Source: Bretschneidera sinensis (lineage: Eukaryota; Streptophyta; Magnoliopsida; Brassicales; Akaniaceae). Taken from it: a stretch of DNA of 64,000 nucleotides. The translations under genes were made by a program, and so were the position numbers. Positions 11,973 through 24,198 of the stretch are shown here, piece after piece. Position 1 is the first letter of the stretch; the number at the start of each line of letters is the position of its first letter. The notes under the pieces were generated by a model. It did no database searches and was not told the origin of the DNA. It saw only the letters and a list, made by a program, of their open reading frames with translations. Where the stretch lies: the NCBI GenBank assembly GCA_023935145.1, contig CM043698.1:21145001-21209000 (forward strand), written 5' to 3'.

Positions 11973-12600
11973 TGTTGGAATTTTGGATTCAGATATGTTA
12001 TAACATTGTACATGAAGACCCGTTATCTAATAAAGGACTCAATTAAGTGATATAATTTTTATGGGTCTCCAAAGTATCAAGGTTCTTTAGTATATGTCAC
12101 CTTATGTGTAGAAGCCCGATGTGGTATGGGTCTTTGTTAATGGGCCAAATACCCAATGCACATGTGTAAGGTAACTGTTAGGGTTATGGTCCCTAAGGCA
12201 CAGGGAAATAAATAGACATCAGGGGAGGGTATTTAACGTGTGTTAAATTTTATTGAAATAGACAGTTCTTATTCCTCCCCTCTAACATTCAGTTGATTGG
12301 TTCCCATACCAAATGCGGTTTTCCCTGTAGTCTTAAAAGATCAACCCAATGAGGCTTGCTTGCAATAGATTCCGGTTTGTTTCTAACTCATCTTCTCAAT
12401 ATATATATATATATAAATTCTTGACAAGTTTAATATGAAAAGATATTGGTTGTATCATTGATTATTGGTGTATTAGTATCAAGATTAGTATAACACGGAT
12501 GTCTTAACCAAGAAAGGGTCCAATTTTGAGACTGGTGTTTGTATTTTGTATCAGGATCCTCTTATGGACATCCTTAACTATTATCACTTTGATTTACGAG
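11973..12600 (+). repeat. copia 3' LTR (right boundary not resolved)
   Basis: TGTTGGAATTTT at 11973 directly follows the purine tract AAGTGGGAGA, the usual junction of copia interior and 3' LTR. The matching 5' LTR is outside the window, so the right end cannot be fixed. No clear CA end with target duplication was found, and the given end is approximate. A short (TA)n tract lies near 12399-12415. Confidence 0.6.
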
Positions 12601-13968
12601 GGGATGCCTCCCAAGTTTAAGCTGTGTGAATACTGATTCATCTTAATTTAAGTTATCTTTTTGAATAAAAAAAAATAAAGATAACAAGCAACCAATTTAT
12701 CACCAAAGAAAAGGTAACAAGAGATTGGCTGGCATAGCTGGGCTATATGAATTCCAGCTTTGATAATCTTCTTTAGCAGTAAGCATCAAGTTACAATCTT
12801 ACAAGTACAACACACTCAGAAAACTTGAGCTTAATTTATTCAAAGAAGATTATTATCTACTCCATGTCTAATTTGCTTGAACAAGACAAAATAGAGTTTA
12901 CAAGTTTCTTAAACGGAACAAATCAATAGAACATGGGAGGAGATTTTTTAACTTGGATTAAGCACAAGGTTTGTATGGGTTTTTGATTTGCAACTTCCAT
13001 TTTCGCTGAGCATCAATCTTACTTGGTGTTCTTATTATTTGCAAGGAAATGGGTTATTTCAATTGGTTTGATCCTGAGTGGTGTTCATATGTTAGAAGAG
13101 TTGTGCCAAGGGTTTGAGAAGATGGAAAGCATGGAGAGGGAATTTTTCTCCTTCGACTCATTATCTGCAGCAGCTCGTGTATTTAGGTAGTGAGATTAGT
13201 AGAGAAAAATTAGATTTGAATGGCTTTTATCAATTATTTTATTCAACAAATAATTTAAACCCTTAATTGATGAGATATCATAACAATATTGATTAGGTGA
13301 ACCATCTAAAATTGCTAGGTTGAAATGGTAAGGATGACCCACTAAACTCTCGATGTTTTTCCATGAAACCTTGTACTCTAAAAAGTTAAAGTAGATGTAG
13401 CGATTTTTTTTTTTTTGAACGGGCATATTAATAGCAATTGCAGGCACATAATGATCAGATAAAAGGGGAAAAAATCAATATATGGAGAGAATTAGAGAGA
13501 GAAATGGAGGACAGCATCAAAATTTAATAGAAGATTGCAACAACTGTAAATTATGTATAAAATTTATTACCGGATAACGCTCGCGACTACCCCTAAAAAT
13601 TAGAGTAAGTGAATGCATTTAAACCTAAAAATAATTTTATTTGAGGTGTGGTCTAGGCCGTTTTGGGCAAACGCCCTACCTTATAATTTATCGTATTGTT
13701 AAGAGTTACAGACTGTTTAAAAAATGATTTTGAAACAGAGTTAACGAACGAACTCCGTGATGGGAGCTCATCACCAATGCCAAACAATAATTGTTATGCT
13801 TTGTTTAGCTTACCTGCTAAATATGATCAATAACTGATTTTAGTTATCTTGATAAATATTAAAAAATAAATAAATCAAATGAACATCAAGCATCCATTTT
13901 TAACACCTAACAACAAAAAGTTTTTAAAAATGGCATTGGTACTCTTCCAGAATGGAAAAATTAGTATT
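12601..13968. other. Intergenic stretch without a recognised gene
   Basis: AT-rich, with no recognised protein. A short open frame on the + strand near 13083-13188 reads as ordinary protein but is also open on the other strand and resembles nothing I know. Downstream is the presumed 3' UTR side of the eIF3g copy. Confidence 0.5.
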
Positions 13969-16659
13969 CTAGTTTGATCTGGGAGGAGCCCATTCAACCC
14001 GAAGGATGAGATTGTCATAGCCATATCCAATGAGTTTGTCAATAGCCCTCTGACCATCTTCTCTGTTTACAAAGTTGACAAAACCTTTGCTCAAACCGGT
14101 CTTCTGATCAATAGCAACATTAACGCGAGTAACTGGACCAAATGTGCAGAACAGCTCAAGCAAGTCAGGCAGAGTGTCTTCGGATAAATTGGTGACCCGG
14201 ACTGTGTTCTCTTCATTTCTGCACCTCATATCTAATCCAGCAGTTCTCTCTGCCCCTGCTCTCATGCTTGGTGGAACATAAGCTCCATTGCCAGCTCCAG
14301 AAGCAGACATGGATGTCTCCGTTGCAGCACGTGTATCAACAAAGGCTTCAGATGGTGCTGCAAGATCCTTGTAAGGGCATCTTGATGTCCAGTGGTCACC
14401 TCTCTTACCACAAGTTCTGCACACCATGAGAACAGCACCTCCATTACCATGCTGAGCCAAGTTATCTCCTAATACAAGTTAAGTGTTAAAATAACCAAAA
14501 TCTTAACAAAGTGATGTTAGGTATGCAATCTCTCTAACAAAACCTTATTAGTAAGGTTAAAAAAAATTAGCTAGATGCATTACAATTCTCTTCAATTAGA
14601 AGTTCAAAATCATATTCAGGCATACTCTGACCATGCACTTCATGATATTACTCATGAAGTTGACAACCTTGAAGTGAAAGCAGAGTTCTTCACGATTGAA
14701 GCCCACCAGCCCACCAACATAATTTAACTGTTGGTGAACTTACCATTCACATAAAGAAATAATCATCCAGCTAACAGGCTATTGGTTAACATGCCCACAG
14801 TTATTGAATGTAAGCTGCATGTCTTTTGGACTGAGTACGCATAAACCAATTAATGGCCTTATAATCTAAAACTGTTGCATGTTTTATAATTGTATGTAGT
14901 TAAAACTTAAAAGGCAAGAAGTGAAGCAGAAGGCCAACAACAAAGTGCTAATGTTGATGACCTTACTGATCATTCACATATAACAGCAGCTTTTAAGATA
15001 ATATTTGATTGGCTAACAGGCCCACCGGTGCCAAATGTACCAGTAAGCCCTTTGAAAGGGTAAAAATATACATAATAATTTCCAAAAGATCAAAACTGTT
15101 GCATGTTCTATAAATGTAGTTAACAGCCAAGAAGTTAAGCAGAGACAGAATTCTGCTTCACATTTAAAGGCCAGCAACAAAGAGTTGTTGGTGAGCTTAC
15201 TGACCATTCACATAAAAGAAGAGCCTTGCTGCTCATATGTGACTGGCTAATTGGCCACCATTACAAAATCCTGAGTCCTACTGAAATGAGAAAAGATAAG
15301 CATAATAATGAGCAGAACATTAAACATTATATGAATGTACTTAACAGCCAAAAGGTAAAAGCTCAATTATGCTTTCACTATTAAAGGCCACCAACAAAAT
15401 GCTACTATAGGTGAGCTTACTGACCATTCACATAAAACAGAAGCCACGTGACTAATATGTGATTGGCTAATTGGCCACCATTACCATATTAGGTCCTAAT
15501 GAAATAAGAAAATATCATTGAAAAAAAATCAAAGTACACTTAGTTAAAAGAATTATACATATTATGAAAGTAGTTAATGACCTAATATTAAAACCAGATT
15601 TCAGCTTCAATACTGGAAGGCCGCCAAAGCTGCTGTTACTGGTGAACCTACTGACCATTACACAAAACAACAGCCATGTGGCTAATATGTGATTGGCTAA
15701 CAGGCCACCTTAACAAGAAGGAAAGGTTTAAGTCTTTATGGAACTTGCAAAATTAAACAACATGATCCAAACTAAAGCATGGGCAGCATCTAGACAAGTG
15801 ATATCAAAAAGTACATGAGTTTAAATCGTAGTCCTCAACAGTGTATAGACTACACACTGCAGAGAATACGCCCATATACACAACATGAACCTGTATACAA
15901 ATCTTTAAAGGTGGTGTGTGCCTAAAATGCCTTGGTAAAAAAATAACAAGGCAACTTGCCCCGCGAAGTAATAACTTTTCAAACCACATAAGTGATATGC
16001 ACAAAACACAAATCAGTTTTCATCAATTTTACGCTCAGGACTCCTAAGTTTCATAATCATATAAGAATCTAAAAAAGAATAAAAAAATAATTAAAAAATC
16101 ATATCTGTCATATCCTGCCTCTATTCACCTCAATTAATAAATAAGCAAAAGAATAAGGCTAAACCTAAAAACTCTATCTAAAATTGAACCGGAAACTTAT
16201 TTCCTTCCTCCACAACCAAACAATATAACCAAAGTTGACAAGAATAAAATTCCAAAAAAATACACATATTTAGTGCGTGAGATAAAAAGAAAAACAGATA
16301 TATACCAGGGGCTCTAAGTCGTTCTAGAAGGATCTCTTCAGTGGACACCATGGTGAGGCGAATACTGACGTCCTCATGAACCGCATCGCCGAACTTGGAC
16401 CAGTTCCTCCTCTCCACGGAGCTTTTGTTCAAACGAGGCTTGGCGAGCTTCCGGACCCGGGTGGTGGTGATGATATTGACCTTGTTGCCGTCGTCATTGA
16501 ATTTGTGCTCGATCACCTTCTTGATCCCGTTCTCGTCCGGCCCAATCACCTGCCGGGCGGAAGCAAGAAGTCCAGATCCTCCCCGTCGTCTTCCTCCAGA
16601 TCGTCCCACCGGAGCTTTCTCGGTTTTTGCGTGCCCGGGAATGTTTTTTGGATCGCCAT
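13969..16659 (-). pseudogene. Eukaryotic translation initiation factor 3 subunit g (eIF3g/TIF3G1) copy, degenerate
   Basis: eIF3g is a subunit of the eIF3 complex that acts in scanning and re-initiation in the cytosol. Exon 1 (16659-16306) begins MAIQKTFPG and contains the conserved RQVIGPDENG and TMVSTEEILLE blocks. Exon 2 (14468-13969) has the CX2CX4HX4C knuckle (14421-14377), YVPPSMRAGA, and the C-terminal RRM ending EWAPPRSN. The two exons splice in frame through GT-AG sites. Three defects are visible. One C is missing in the run at about 16553-16556, shifting the frame after LDFLLPP. The RNP1 motif (14088-14071) reads KGFVNF, lacking two core residues. One codon is lost in the EDTREPDL segment (14181-14167). 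A short linker normally present between the exons is absent. Introns and a telo-box promoter survive, so it is a DNA-level copy, not a retrocopy. A base-calling error could explain the frameshift alone but not all the losses. Confidence 0.85.
14640..15720. repeat. Tandem array, about 5 copies of a roughly 227-bp unit, in the eIF3g intron
   Basis: The marker TTACTGACCATTCACATAAA recurs with changes near 14740, 14965, 15196, 15420 and 15650, spaced 224-231 bp. It is followed each time by a GATTGGCTAA-CAGGCCACC-like segment and preceded by an AAAGGCC-ACCAACAAA segment. Copies differ clearly from one another, the outer ones most, so the array is old. It occupies most of the 1.84-kb intron. Confidence 0.88.
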
Positions 16660-16743
16660 AGGTGGATTTCGGATTACGAATAAAGAAAGAGACAGAGAGA
16701 TGAATAGAGAGAGATCTTGTGTCTATTGTTTCTGTAGTGGGTT

Positions 16744-16751
16744 TAGGGTTT
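16744..16751 (-). promoter_or_regulatory. Telo-box in the eIF3g copy promoter
   Basis: On the minus strand this reads AAACCCTA, about 85 bp upstream of the ATG at 16659. Telo-boxes are common in promoters of plant translation-machinery genes. Its presence indicates the promoter was copied or kept with the gene. Confidence 0.6.
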
Positions 16752-17551
16752 GTGGAGATTGGTTTATATTTATCAGAGGCCGCAAAATCTGATCCGGCTC
16801 GATCAGAAAATACATAAAAATAAATTATCCAAATTCAAGTCATCATTATCCGAGTAATCTGAAACTCAAAATAATTCAGATTCAAAATAATTTGCTTTCA
16901 AAACCATCTTATCTAAAATGATTTAAAAACATATTTTGTTATTAAAAAAAATATTTTTTAAAATTGAAATAATATATAATTTACTTAATTGTCAAATAAA
17001 ATAAATTATAAAATAATTAATTAGTTATTGATTTACATATGTTGATATACATGATTCAACATTTTATTAATATGAGTGATCTCGTTAATTCCAAATAAAA
17101 AGTCGATAAGAATAGTAAATTTTGTATTGTTTTTCAAGTCACAATAAATTTTATTTTTAATTATCCTGAAAAAAAATATAATGAAATAAAGTGGTTATAT
17201 GAAATTTAATCTCCAAAATTTGGTATAGGACGTTATTAGTAAAAATAACTTTGTGAACCAGTTGACTGAGATCATTTAAGACTGAATTTTGTGACTAAAA
17301 ATCATAACATTGCATATTATATTCAAAAATTAAATTTAATGGGCTTTCACCAAAAAAGTTTATTGGCCTAAAACGATTAAATTATTAACCCATTAATAAA
17401 GTTTTTTGCTCACATTCGGCACTACCATACTTAGTAAGGAAGGCCACGGAAACAAAATATCATTATCTTTTCTGGTTGAAAATTGAAATCGAGTAGTTGA
17501 GATTGAATGTTATATCATTAGATAAAAAAATTATAATATGAAAACAAGAGT

Positions 17552-17723
17552 AGTGATCCCATGAACCCGGTTCTATGGTCCACTAGTAATTATGAAAAAA
17601 TCGAGTAGTAACTTTGATATTTAAATTTGATTTTTTAGTTTTTTTTTAACAATTACTATTCAATTCTCCCGTAATTACTAATAGACTTTTTCGCTACAGA
17701 ATCAAGTCTGTGGTATCATCACT
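17552..17723. mobile_element. MITE-like element with imperfect terminal inverted repeats
   Basis: The left end AGTGATCCCATGAACCCGG and the complement of the right end, AGTGATGATACCACAGAC, share AGTGAT. Both ends also share an inner AGTAATTA segment placed symmetrically. The middle is AT-rich and non-coding. No clear target duplication was found. Related segments occur near 20420-20536 and 41080-41230, indicating a dispersed family. Confidence 0.5.
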
Positions 17724-20419
17724 TCGGAAATAACCCTTCTCCCCTGACAAACGTAGAAAGCTTTTAATAAAATAAAATTACATAAAATATATTAAAAATT
17801 AAAAATCTCACGAATAATAATTACTAAAATTTCAAAATAATGAATGAAGATCCATTTTAAATACCATTTATTTAAAATTATTTTTATCACTTTAACACAT
17901 AATTATCAAAATCAAATTATGATTTCACTTAAATTATGTAAAATATAGCTGCTTGATAAAATCTTAGGAATTGAACTATTTACTTGTAACATGTCTTTTT
18001 CTCTTTAATTTTTAGTTTCTTTCGAGTAGGAAAATAAAATTAACAGCATAAAGATCTTGAATCATTATGTAAAAAGATTAGGATCTTTTCCATAACTTTA
18101 AATTTTTTTTTGTTGTCGTCGTGACATTTATTCAATGCTACATTTTAAGAAAATTTTCTTAAGTTATTGAAGAAAATCTTCCCCATATGTAAAATTGCAT
18201 TTCATTTAATTTGGACTTTATTTTTTTTTTTACCTTTCGTTTCCTTTTTAATCTCTTATTTTTATTTCTTTCAAGACTTCCAAACACATTTGTATTTACT
18301 AAAAGTAATTAAGTGATTTCCATACCTTTGGGCAATCTAACTTTGTAAACAAAAAAAACAAAATTCACTCGTAGACGATTTTATCCTCGAATAATGTTTA
18401 TACTCATAGAGATATCTATTTATATAATCCACTCAACACCTTGTTTTCCTACTTTCCTTTCAATTTCATCAATTTGTGCATTTCTCAACCTTCATTCTGT
18501 GTAACTTTACTATGTAAAATTTTTAATTATTAATAAAAATATATAATCAGATTTTGAATAGATATCTATATGAAATTAAAATTTAGGTTCAATAAAAAAA
18601 AATTAGGCTGTTTTGGGTTTTTTAATGGACTTTGTTTGGGTTTTGCATTTTGACAAAAATATTGAGTAGGCTCAATTTGTGTTTGTTTTTACTTAAGATG
18701 TGTGCATTTGTTTTGGAATCAATGTTGTCCGAATTTTTATATTAAATGTAATTGTTTTTGTTTAGGCTTTATTTCTTTTGTAATGTCCTAGTCTTCGTGA
18801 CATTTTTTTTATGGGTGGGATTTGGTTTTATTCCCTCCTTGTCTAATTTGTTTGTTGTTATCTTTCTTTGGCAGGGTTTTGATTTCTTATCCTTCTCTCC
18901 TTTTTTGTATTTCTTTTTTATTTTATTATTAAAACTTTTAGGGTTTATGTTAAATCTCCATTCATTTCAATGAGAATTTTTTTTTAAAAAAGAAACTTAA
19001 AAAATTATTATTTCAATATATAATAAAATTTATTAAGTCATAAATGATTGCACTCTCTGATCATAGGTCATGGATCTATTACTACATACAAAATCAACGT
19101 AAATGGAAATTATTTTAAGTGAACTAACAACACGAGGATAGGTGAAATTGTATGTAATGATCGACCAAGGTTTTGTCATCACTTCTCTAATCAATCCGCT
19201 CCAAACGTTAGAATCAATTGGTATTTTGAAAACTACAATTGTTTGTTATTGTCAAAGGATATTGGTTTATAAAATTTAAAAAATAATATTTTTTATATTA
19301 CGTTGAAAAAAAAATATAATATTTTTCAAGTTTTATTAGCATGTGCAAATGATTAATCATGAAAGCGTCAAAAAAATAAAAAAATCACAATGAAACATAT
19401 AGTTAGATTTTCTCAACTATGAGAATCACTTTCCATAAATCAATGGACTCTTTAAATCAAATAGTTGCATGGCTTCAACCTAGTTTTGTTGTCTATCAAC
19501 ATCTAAATCAACTTAAGTACTATATGAGTCAGCTGAAGAAAGGTAGCACATCCTCATGTTGGAATAGTATTTTAATGCTGGAAGTAGGTAATGATGTAAA
19601 ATTAAGCCTAAATGCATTAATTCTACAACATTGCCAGAATTATCTCAGCATCACCACCATTGCCCATAGGCCTGTTGACCACTGACCAGTTCACTTTTGC
19701 GTATGCCCCAAACTGATTCAGTTTCCAGTTGAATGACACCTAACAATTTTATAGGCAATTACCAATGAATGCATCAATGAGCAATATTGTTAAGAGCTTA
19801 AGCATAATAGAAATTAATTTAATTTACGAGTTTATTGTCATGCTGCTGCATCAAGCAATGACTGGTTAGTGTTGATAACAGCCAAAAATTGGGTGTTAAC
19901 TGACCTCAGTTGTCCTTAACCATTTTACTAGGCATTCTAGCGATGGTAGACAGCTTATAATGTACTAAGAATATATTTTATTTGTGAGGGTTGATATTGC
20001 TTATTCGATTTAGTAAGAGTTATCATAAAATTATAAAAAATATATTAATAATTATAAAAAAATTAAATAATAATTTTAGTATTTAAATACAAAAAATATC
20101 ATATGATTAAATATATTTTCAATAAATATACCCGAGAGTTTTTTGTAGGAAAAAATGCATGTGATTGATTTCATTTTCAAAAAATACTACGAAGCTTTTT
20201 ATGATAAAAAATACATTTACTGTATGTTTTTGTTAGTCAACTACAAAATATTTTTTACTAACAAAAATATATCACGAGGTATTTTTTGTCATAAAAAAAT
20301 CTCATGGTAATTTTTAAAAATGGAGTCAACCATAAGGTATTTTTTACTACAAAAAAATCATAAGGTATTTTTTAAAAATGAAGTCAATCATTAGGTATTT
20401 TTTTTTTTTTGTAATTAAG

Positions 20420-20536
20420 CCATTAATTTTTTCTTTTTAATTTTTTTAAAATAATTACTATTTAATTTCTCTTTTATTACTAATAGACTTTCTCAGTTCT
20501 GTAATATCTCATAACTGGGTCCGTGAGATTATCACT
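20420..20536. repeat. Partial copy related to the 17552 MITE-like repeat
   Basis: Shares the AATTACTAT-TTAATTTCTC and TTACTAATAGACTTT segments and a GATTATCACT end with the element at 17552-17723. The left end is not definable in the surrounding AT-rich sequence. Confidence 0.45.
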
Positions 20537-22029
20537 CTTTATTTGTTTATTTATCTATCAAAGTTGTGCAATAGCTCACAAATATATGAATTAATTTAAA
20601 CCGAAATTTATTTTTTAAAATTTATCAAAAAATTAATTAAATTAAATTAAATTATTTATTAATTGATATTAAATTATTATTTAATAAAACTTTTAATAAA
20701 TTTTAAAAAATAAATTATAATTTAAAATTAATCTTAACTCAAACATCATCATTATGAGATAAGGATCTACTACAAAATTCAAACATGTGATACTAATATA
20801 CAGAGCTCATAATTGCCGACATTAATAAAAATTTAGATGGTAGGGGTAAATAACATAGACAATCTATTGAAGTAGTCAAATGAGTCGCTTTAGATTCTAT
20901 TCTTAACTCTCCTTGAGGGTAAAAGTTCACCCTTTTAGATTGGTCGCTCTCTGATTGTGGACCTTTTCATCCACCCGGTCTATGGTCCAATGAGGTGATT
21001 GAGGTACAAACCCCACAACCACGAACACAAACACAAACACAAACACTGACGGATCCAATATCTTTATCAGTTGAGTAAAGTTATTAAATATTATTTATTT
21101 ACAATTTAAGAAAAAAATCATAAATATATATTTAATTTTTTATTATTTGTGAATCTATTGGAAACTTACCATAGTTTTTCAAATTTCCAATTATTGCATT
21201 ATAGATTAAATATTTATGAATATTTAGTATTTAATTGATGTGAAATTTAGTATGTATAAGTTTTGTGAATAAAATATAAAATTTGTGACTCAATGGGCGG
21301 CAATACACAATCATCTCAAGGCACATGAAAGCTAAAGAATTGTGATTCAATGGATGGCAATACACAATCATCTCAAGATGCACGAAAGTTAAAGAATTAC
21401 ATTAATATTGACGCGTTACAATATACCAACTATGATCGGTGTGCATCTAGCCCAATTATAAAGAGCTTTAATGCATTTGGGGTTTTAACACGATGAAACA
21501 TCGTTTATACTTGAATCGTCGTAATTTTAAAATATAAACTAAAATAAGATAAAAAATTACACGACTGTAACTAGATACAAACATTGCAAAAAGGCACTAG
21601 ATGTGCGGCCGTAAGCAAGGTACAAGATCCTGGACAAACACGAACCGTAACATTTTCTCCAAATACATAAACATCAAGTCAACACTATGAATAAAATGCT
21701 ATTTATCAAAAGTGCACTTAGAAAAATTTATCTAAGTTACTAGAGAGGATCATGATCTCATAGATAATGACATACCCTTAATAAGCGGAGATGAAAACAA
21801 TTTCTTTCATTCACTTCAAATTAAACCCCATCCCAAATTCAATTTATTACGTTACTTTAAATCATTTAGAATTTAATTTAATTATATTAATTATGTTTGA
21901 TGTTGAATTTAATTTAATTTATTAAATATCTTTTAAATTATTGTATTTTTTCAAAATAAAAATTATTTTAAAAAAATTTTAAAAACTGAATTAAACTAAA
22001 CATCAGAACAATTATCATTGATTTCTGCG

Positions 22030-22039
22030 TATATAAATA
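22030..22039 (+). promoter_or_regulatory. TATA box of the GMPP gene
   Basis: TATATAAATA stands about 30-40 bp before the likely leader start of the GMPP transcript, in a position and context typical of plant core promoters. Transcription would begin around 22065. Confidence 0.7.
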
Positions 22040-22064
22040 CCAATTAGCTTTGCTCTATAACGTT

Positions 22065-22218
22065 CCATTGCTCAGCTCTGACCCTGACGGCCGTTAGGTT
22101 GCCTCGCAGAGAAAAAGAAAGAGCGCAAGCTCAACTCGCTGTGTCGACTCAGTTTCATTCTCTTCTGTGTCTCGCACGGATCGGGTTTGGGTTCGCGGTT
22201 GAACTCAGTTCGGATCTG
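22065..22218 (+). other. GMPP 5'-untranslated leader exon
   Basis: The segment is more GC-rich than its surroundings and ends CGGATCTG followed by a GT donor at 22219. The next exon, carrying the ATG, begins after an AG at 24166 or 24175, leaving a leader intron of about 1.95 kb. A long leader intron ahead of a housekeeping gene is common in plants and often enhances expression; that role is inferred here. The transcription start is approximate. Confidence 0.65.
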
Positions 22219-23164
22219 GTGAGGCTTAAGGTACTTACGCGTTTTAATTGTTGGTTAATGAGATTGATCGCGTGCTCTGTGTAATTATGTTGGATCTATG
22301 GTTTAAATTATTGTTTATGGTGTACGTGATTCGAATTATGGCTTTTGTTCACTTCACGTTGCCGTTTAATGCGGTTTTGAGTGCTATGTTTTAGATCTTG
22401 AGGTGAGTTTGGCAATGCGGATAGGGTTATAGTAATTCGCCTTTTTAAACTCTGTTGCTTTACTTGTTTATCTTTGATATTATTCAGTATCGTTTGCTTT
22501 TATTGTTTTTTTTTGGACATGTTTTACTTGTTTCTGTGATGATTGATGATTTTTAATGACATTTACCCTCGCCTTGGTATCAAATGAAGTATGATTTGCA
22601 AATTCTATTAATTTTGATAGGATTTTTGACAAGCTTAACTCATTTTCAAATGATTTCGAAAGTTTATTAGCTTTCGAAACATAATTTGTGGAATTCATTT
22701 ATTCCAAACCAACCATTAAAGAATTTTGGGGTTTTATCTCATTTGTGGAATTAGTTGTTTTGATCATTATAGTACTCCATGTCGGATCTGGTAAAAATAC
22801 GACTCTAGTGTCTATTTTAGTATAGTTTTCATGATAAAAGTTCCCTTTTTTTGCTTGACAGGGCAGTCTGGTAACTTCCACGGGGAAATATCACAATGAA
22901 AAAGAAACAAATATTGTACAATAACTTGTTTTTATGACACAATCAAAACTATTTTCTTCGTTTTATGGGTCACCTGATTGATTGTATCGATTATGATTGT
23001 CATTGTTCTTTCATATAACATATGCAAAATCATGGAAACATGATTTGCTTATTTGACCCCATTTGTAGGGATAAGACTTTGTTGAGTTGAGGTACCAAAA
23101 AAATTTCAAGGCTATCTTGGGTTAAATGTTTTGTCCAGTGAGTGCAATACTTTTTTTCTTTGTG

Positions 23165-23195
<31 letters not shown>

Positions 23196-24198
23196 TGTGA
23201 AAAGAAGAAGGAACCAAGGGCTAAGAGCCCACAAATACACCGTTCATAGAGACAGCTCACGGACCATGCCTTTTGTTCAATGCACCTATCAAGGAGTACT
23301 TCTCTGGATTAGTTGCTTCCTTTGGCCCTATCTTTAATCAAAATCTCAATCTTCTCCTATAGTGTTTGCCAGTTAATTGAAAACGGTGGTTACTGCTCTA
23401 TATCTTCTTTCAATACTATGGAAAATCATAAAACAAGATTTACTTAGCTGATTGGGATTATGTTTTTGAAGTTTTACTTTTCATAGAATGTATGCATTTA
23501 GATGTTTTTAGCCACGTATTGCTGCCTTTTAGTTCTTATGAGTCTGGCATTCATGGAAAATGTTGGGTCCTATTAATGAGAGAATCAGGAAAAGAAGGAT
23601 CTTTTAACATTTCAAACTAGTTAACTAAATTTGCTCCATGAAAAGAAAAATAAAGTAGCTTAAACGTATGTCATTTACTTAAAGCAACACTTATCCCACA
23701 ATTCGATTCTGTTTTAGGTTCAATGTCCTATATGGAGTAATCTCTCACGAAATAAAACTGATATGTCATTCTCATTAAATTTACCTACCTGTGGGACCAG
23801 ATAAACCATTTGGACGGATTTTTGCTACACTTTTAGTGATATGATTTATCTTATGACGCGTGTTTGAGGTATTTGGTTGTTTCCATTGTATTTACTTTAA
23901 ATTTTGGGGCTTCCTCTTCCTTGCCTTTGCTGAATTTGTGTCAAGCATAACTTTTAGTTCAGGATTGACAGCTTGCCCTAAGAGTTGAGCACAAGCTCCT
24001 TATGATTTTTCTAGATATACAAATGTCAAGACAGAGTTCCGTCGAAATGCATCTTTCTTTCTTTCTTGGAATGGATATATATAGGACAGGATGGGAATCC
24101 ATTTGTTAGCTATATGTTAGATTGTACTCAGTCTGTGTTAGCCTGCTGATTAGGATTCTGACTGCAGTATCTACAGGAGCTGGAGGTTGCATATCATC

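Larger units (their letters stand above)
7590..12600 (+). mobile_element. Ty1/copia retrotransposon, interrupted in gag by the gypsy element, decayed
   Basis: Coding remnants appear in the order gag, protease, integrase, RT, RNase H, which defines Ty1/copia. The sequence starts abruptly in mid-gag at the gypsy 3' LTR border, so the first half of gag and the 5' LTR lie left of the window. GATAG (7590-7594) is the expected right copy of the gypsy target duplication. Many in-frame stops mark it as dead and older than the inserted gypsy element. A purine tract (about 11961-11972) precedes its 3' LTR. Confidence 0.92.
16800..22020. other. Long AT-rich intergenic region
   Basis: No convincing gene. 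Open frames near 18752-18973 (T-rich, Phe-rich) and 19419-19685 show no known domain. The stretch holds MITE-like repeats (17552-17723 and about 20420-20536) and short direct repeats with the GGTATTTTTTA motif near 20130-20410. A CAAACA microsatellite lies near 21020-21045. Confidence 0.6.

Noticed and set aside
13083..13188. Short + strand open frame with protein-like composition
   Set aside because: Only about 35 codons, also open on the other strand, no recognised family and no splice context.
16376..16792. Open frame of 138 codons on the + strand
   Set aside because: It is the antisense shadow of eIF3g exon 1 and its promoter.
18752..18973. Hydrophobic, Phe-rich open frame that could be a membrane peptide
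   Set aside because: T-rich low-complexity DNA gives such frames by composition; no support beyond length.
19419..19685. 88-codon open frame in the intergenic region
   Set aside because: No recognisable domain, promoter or splice partner; length is compatible with chance.
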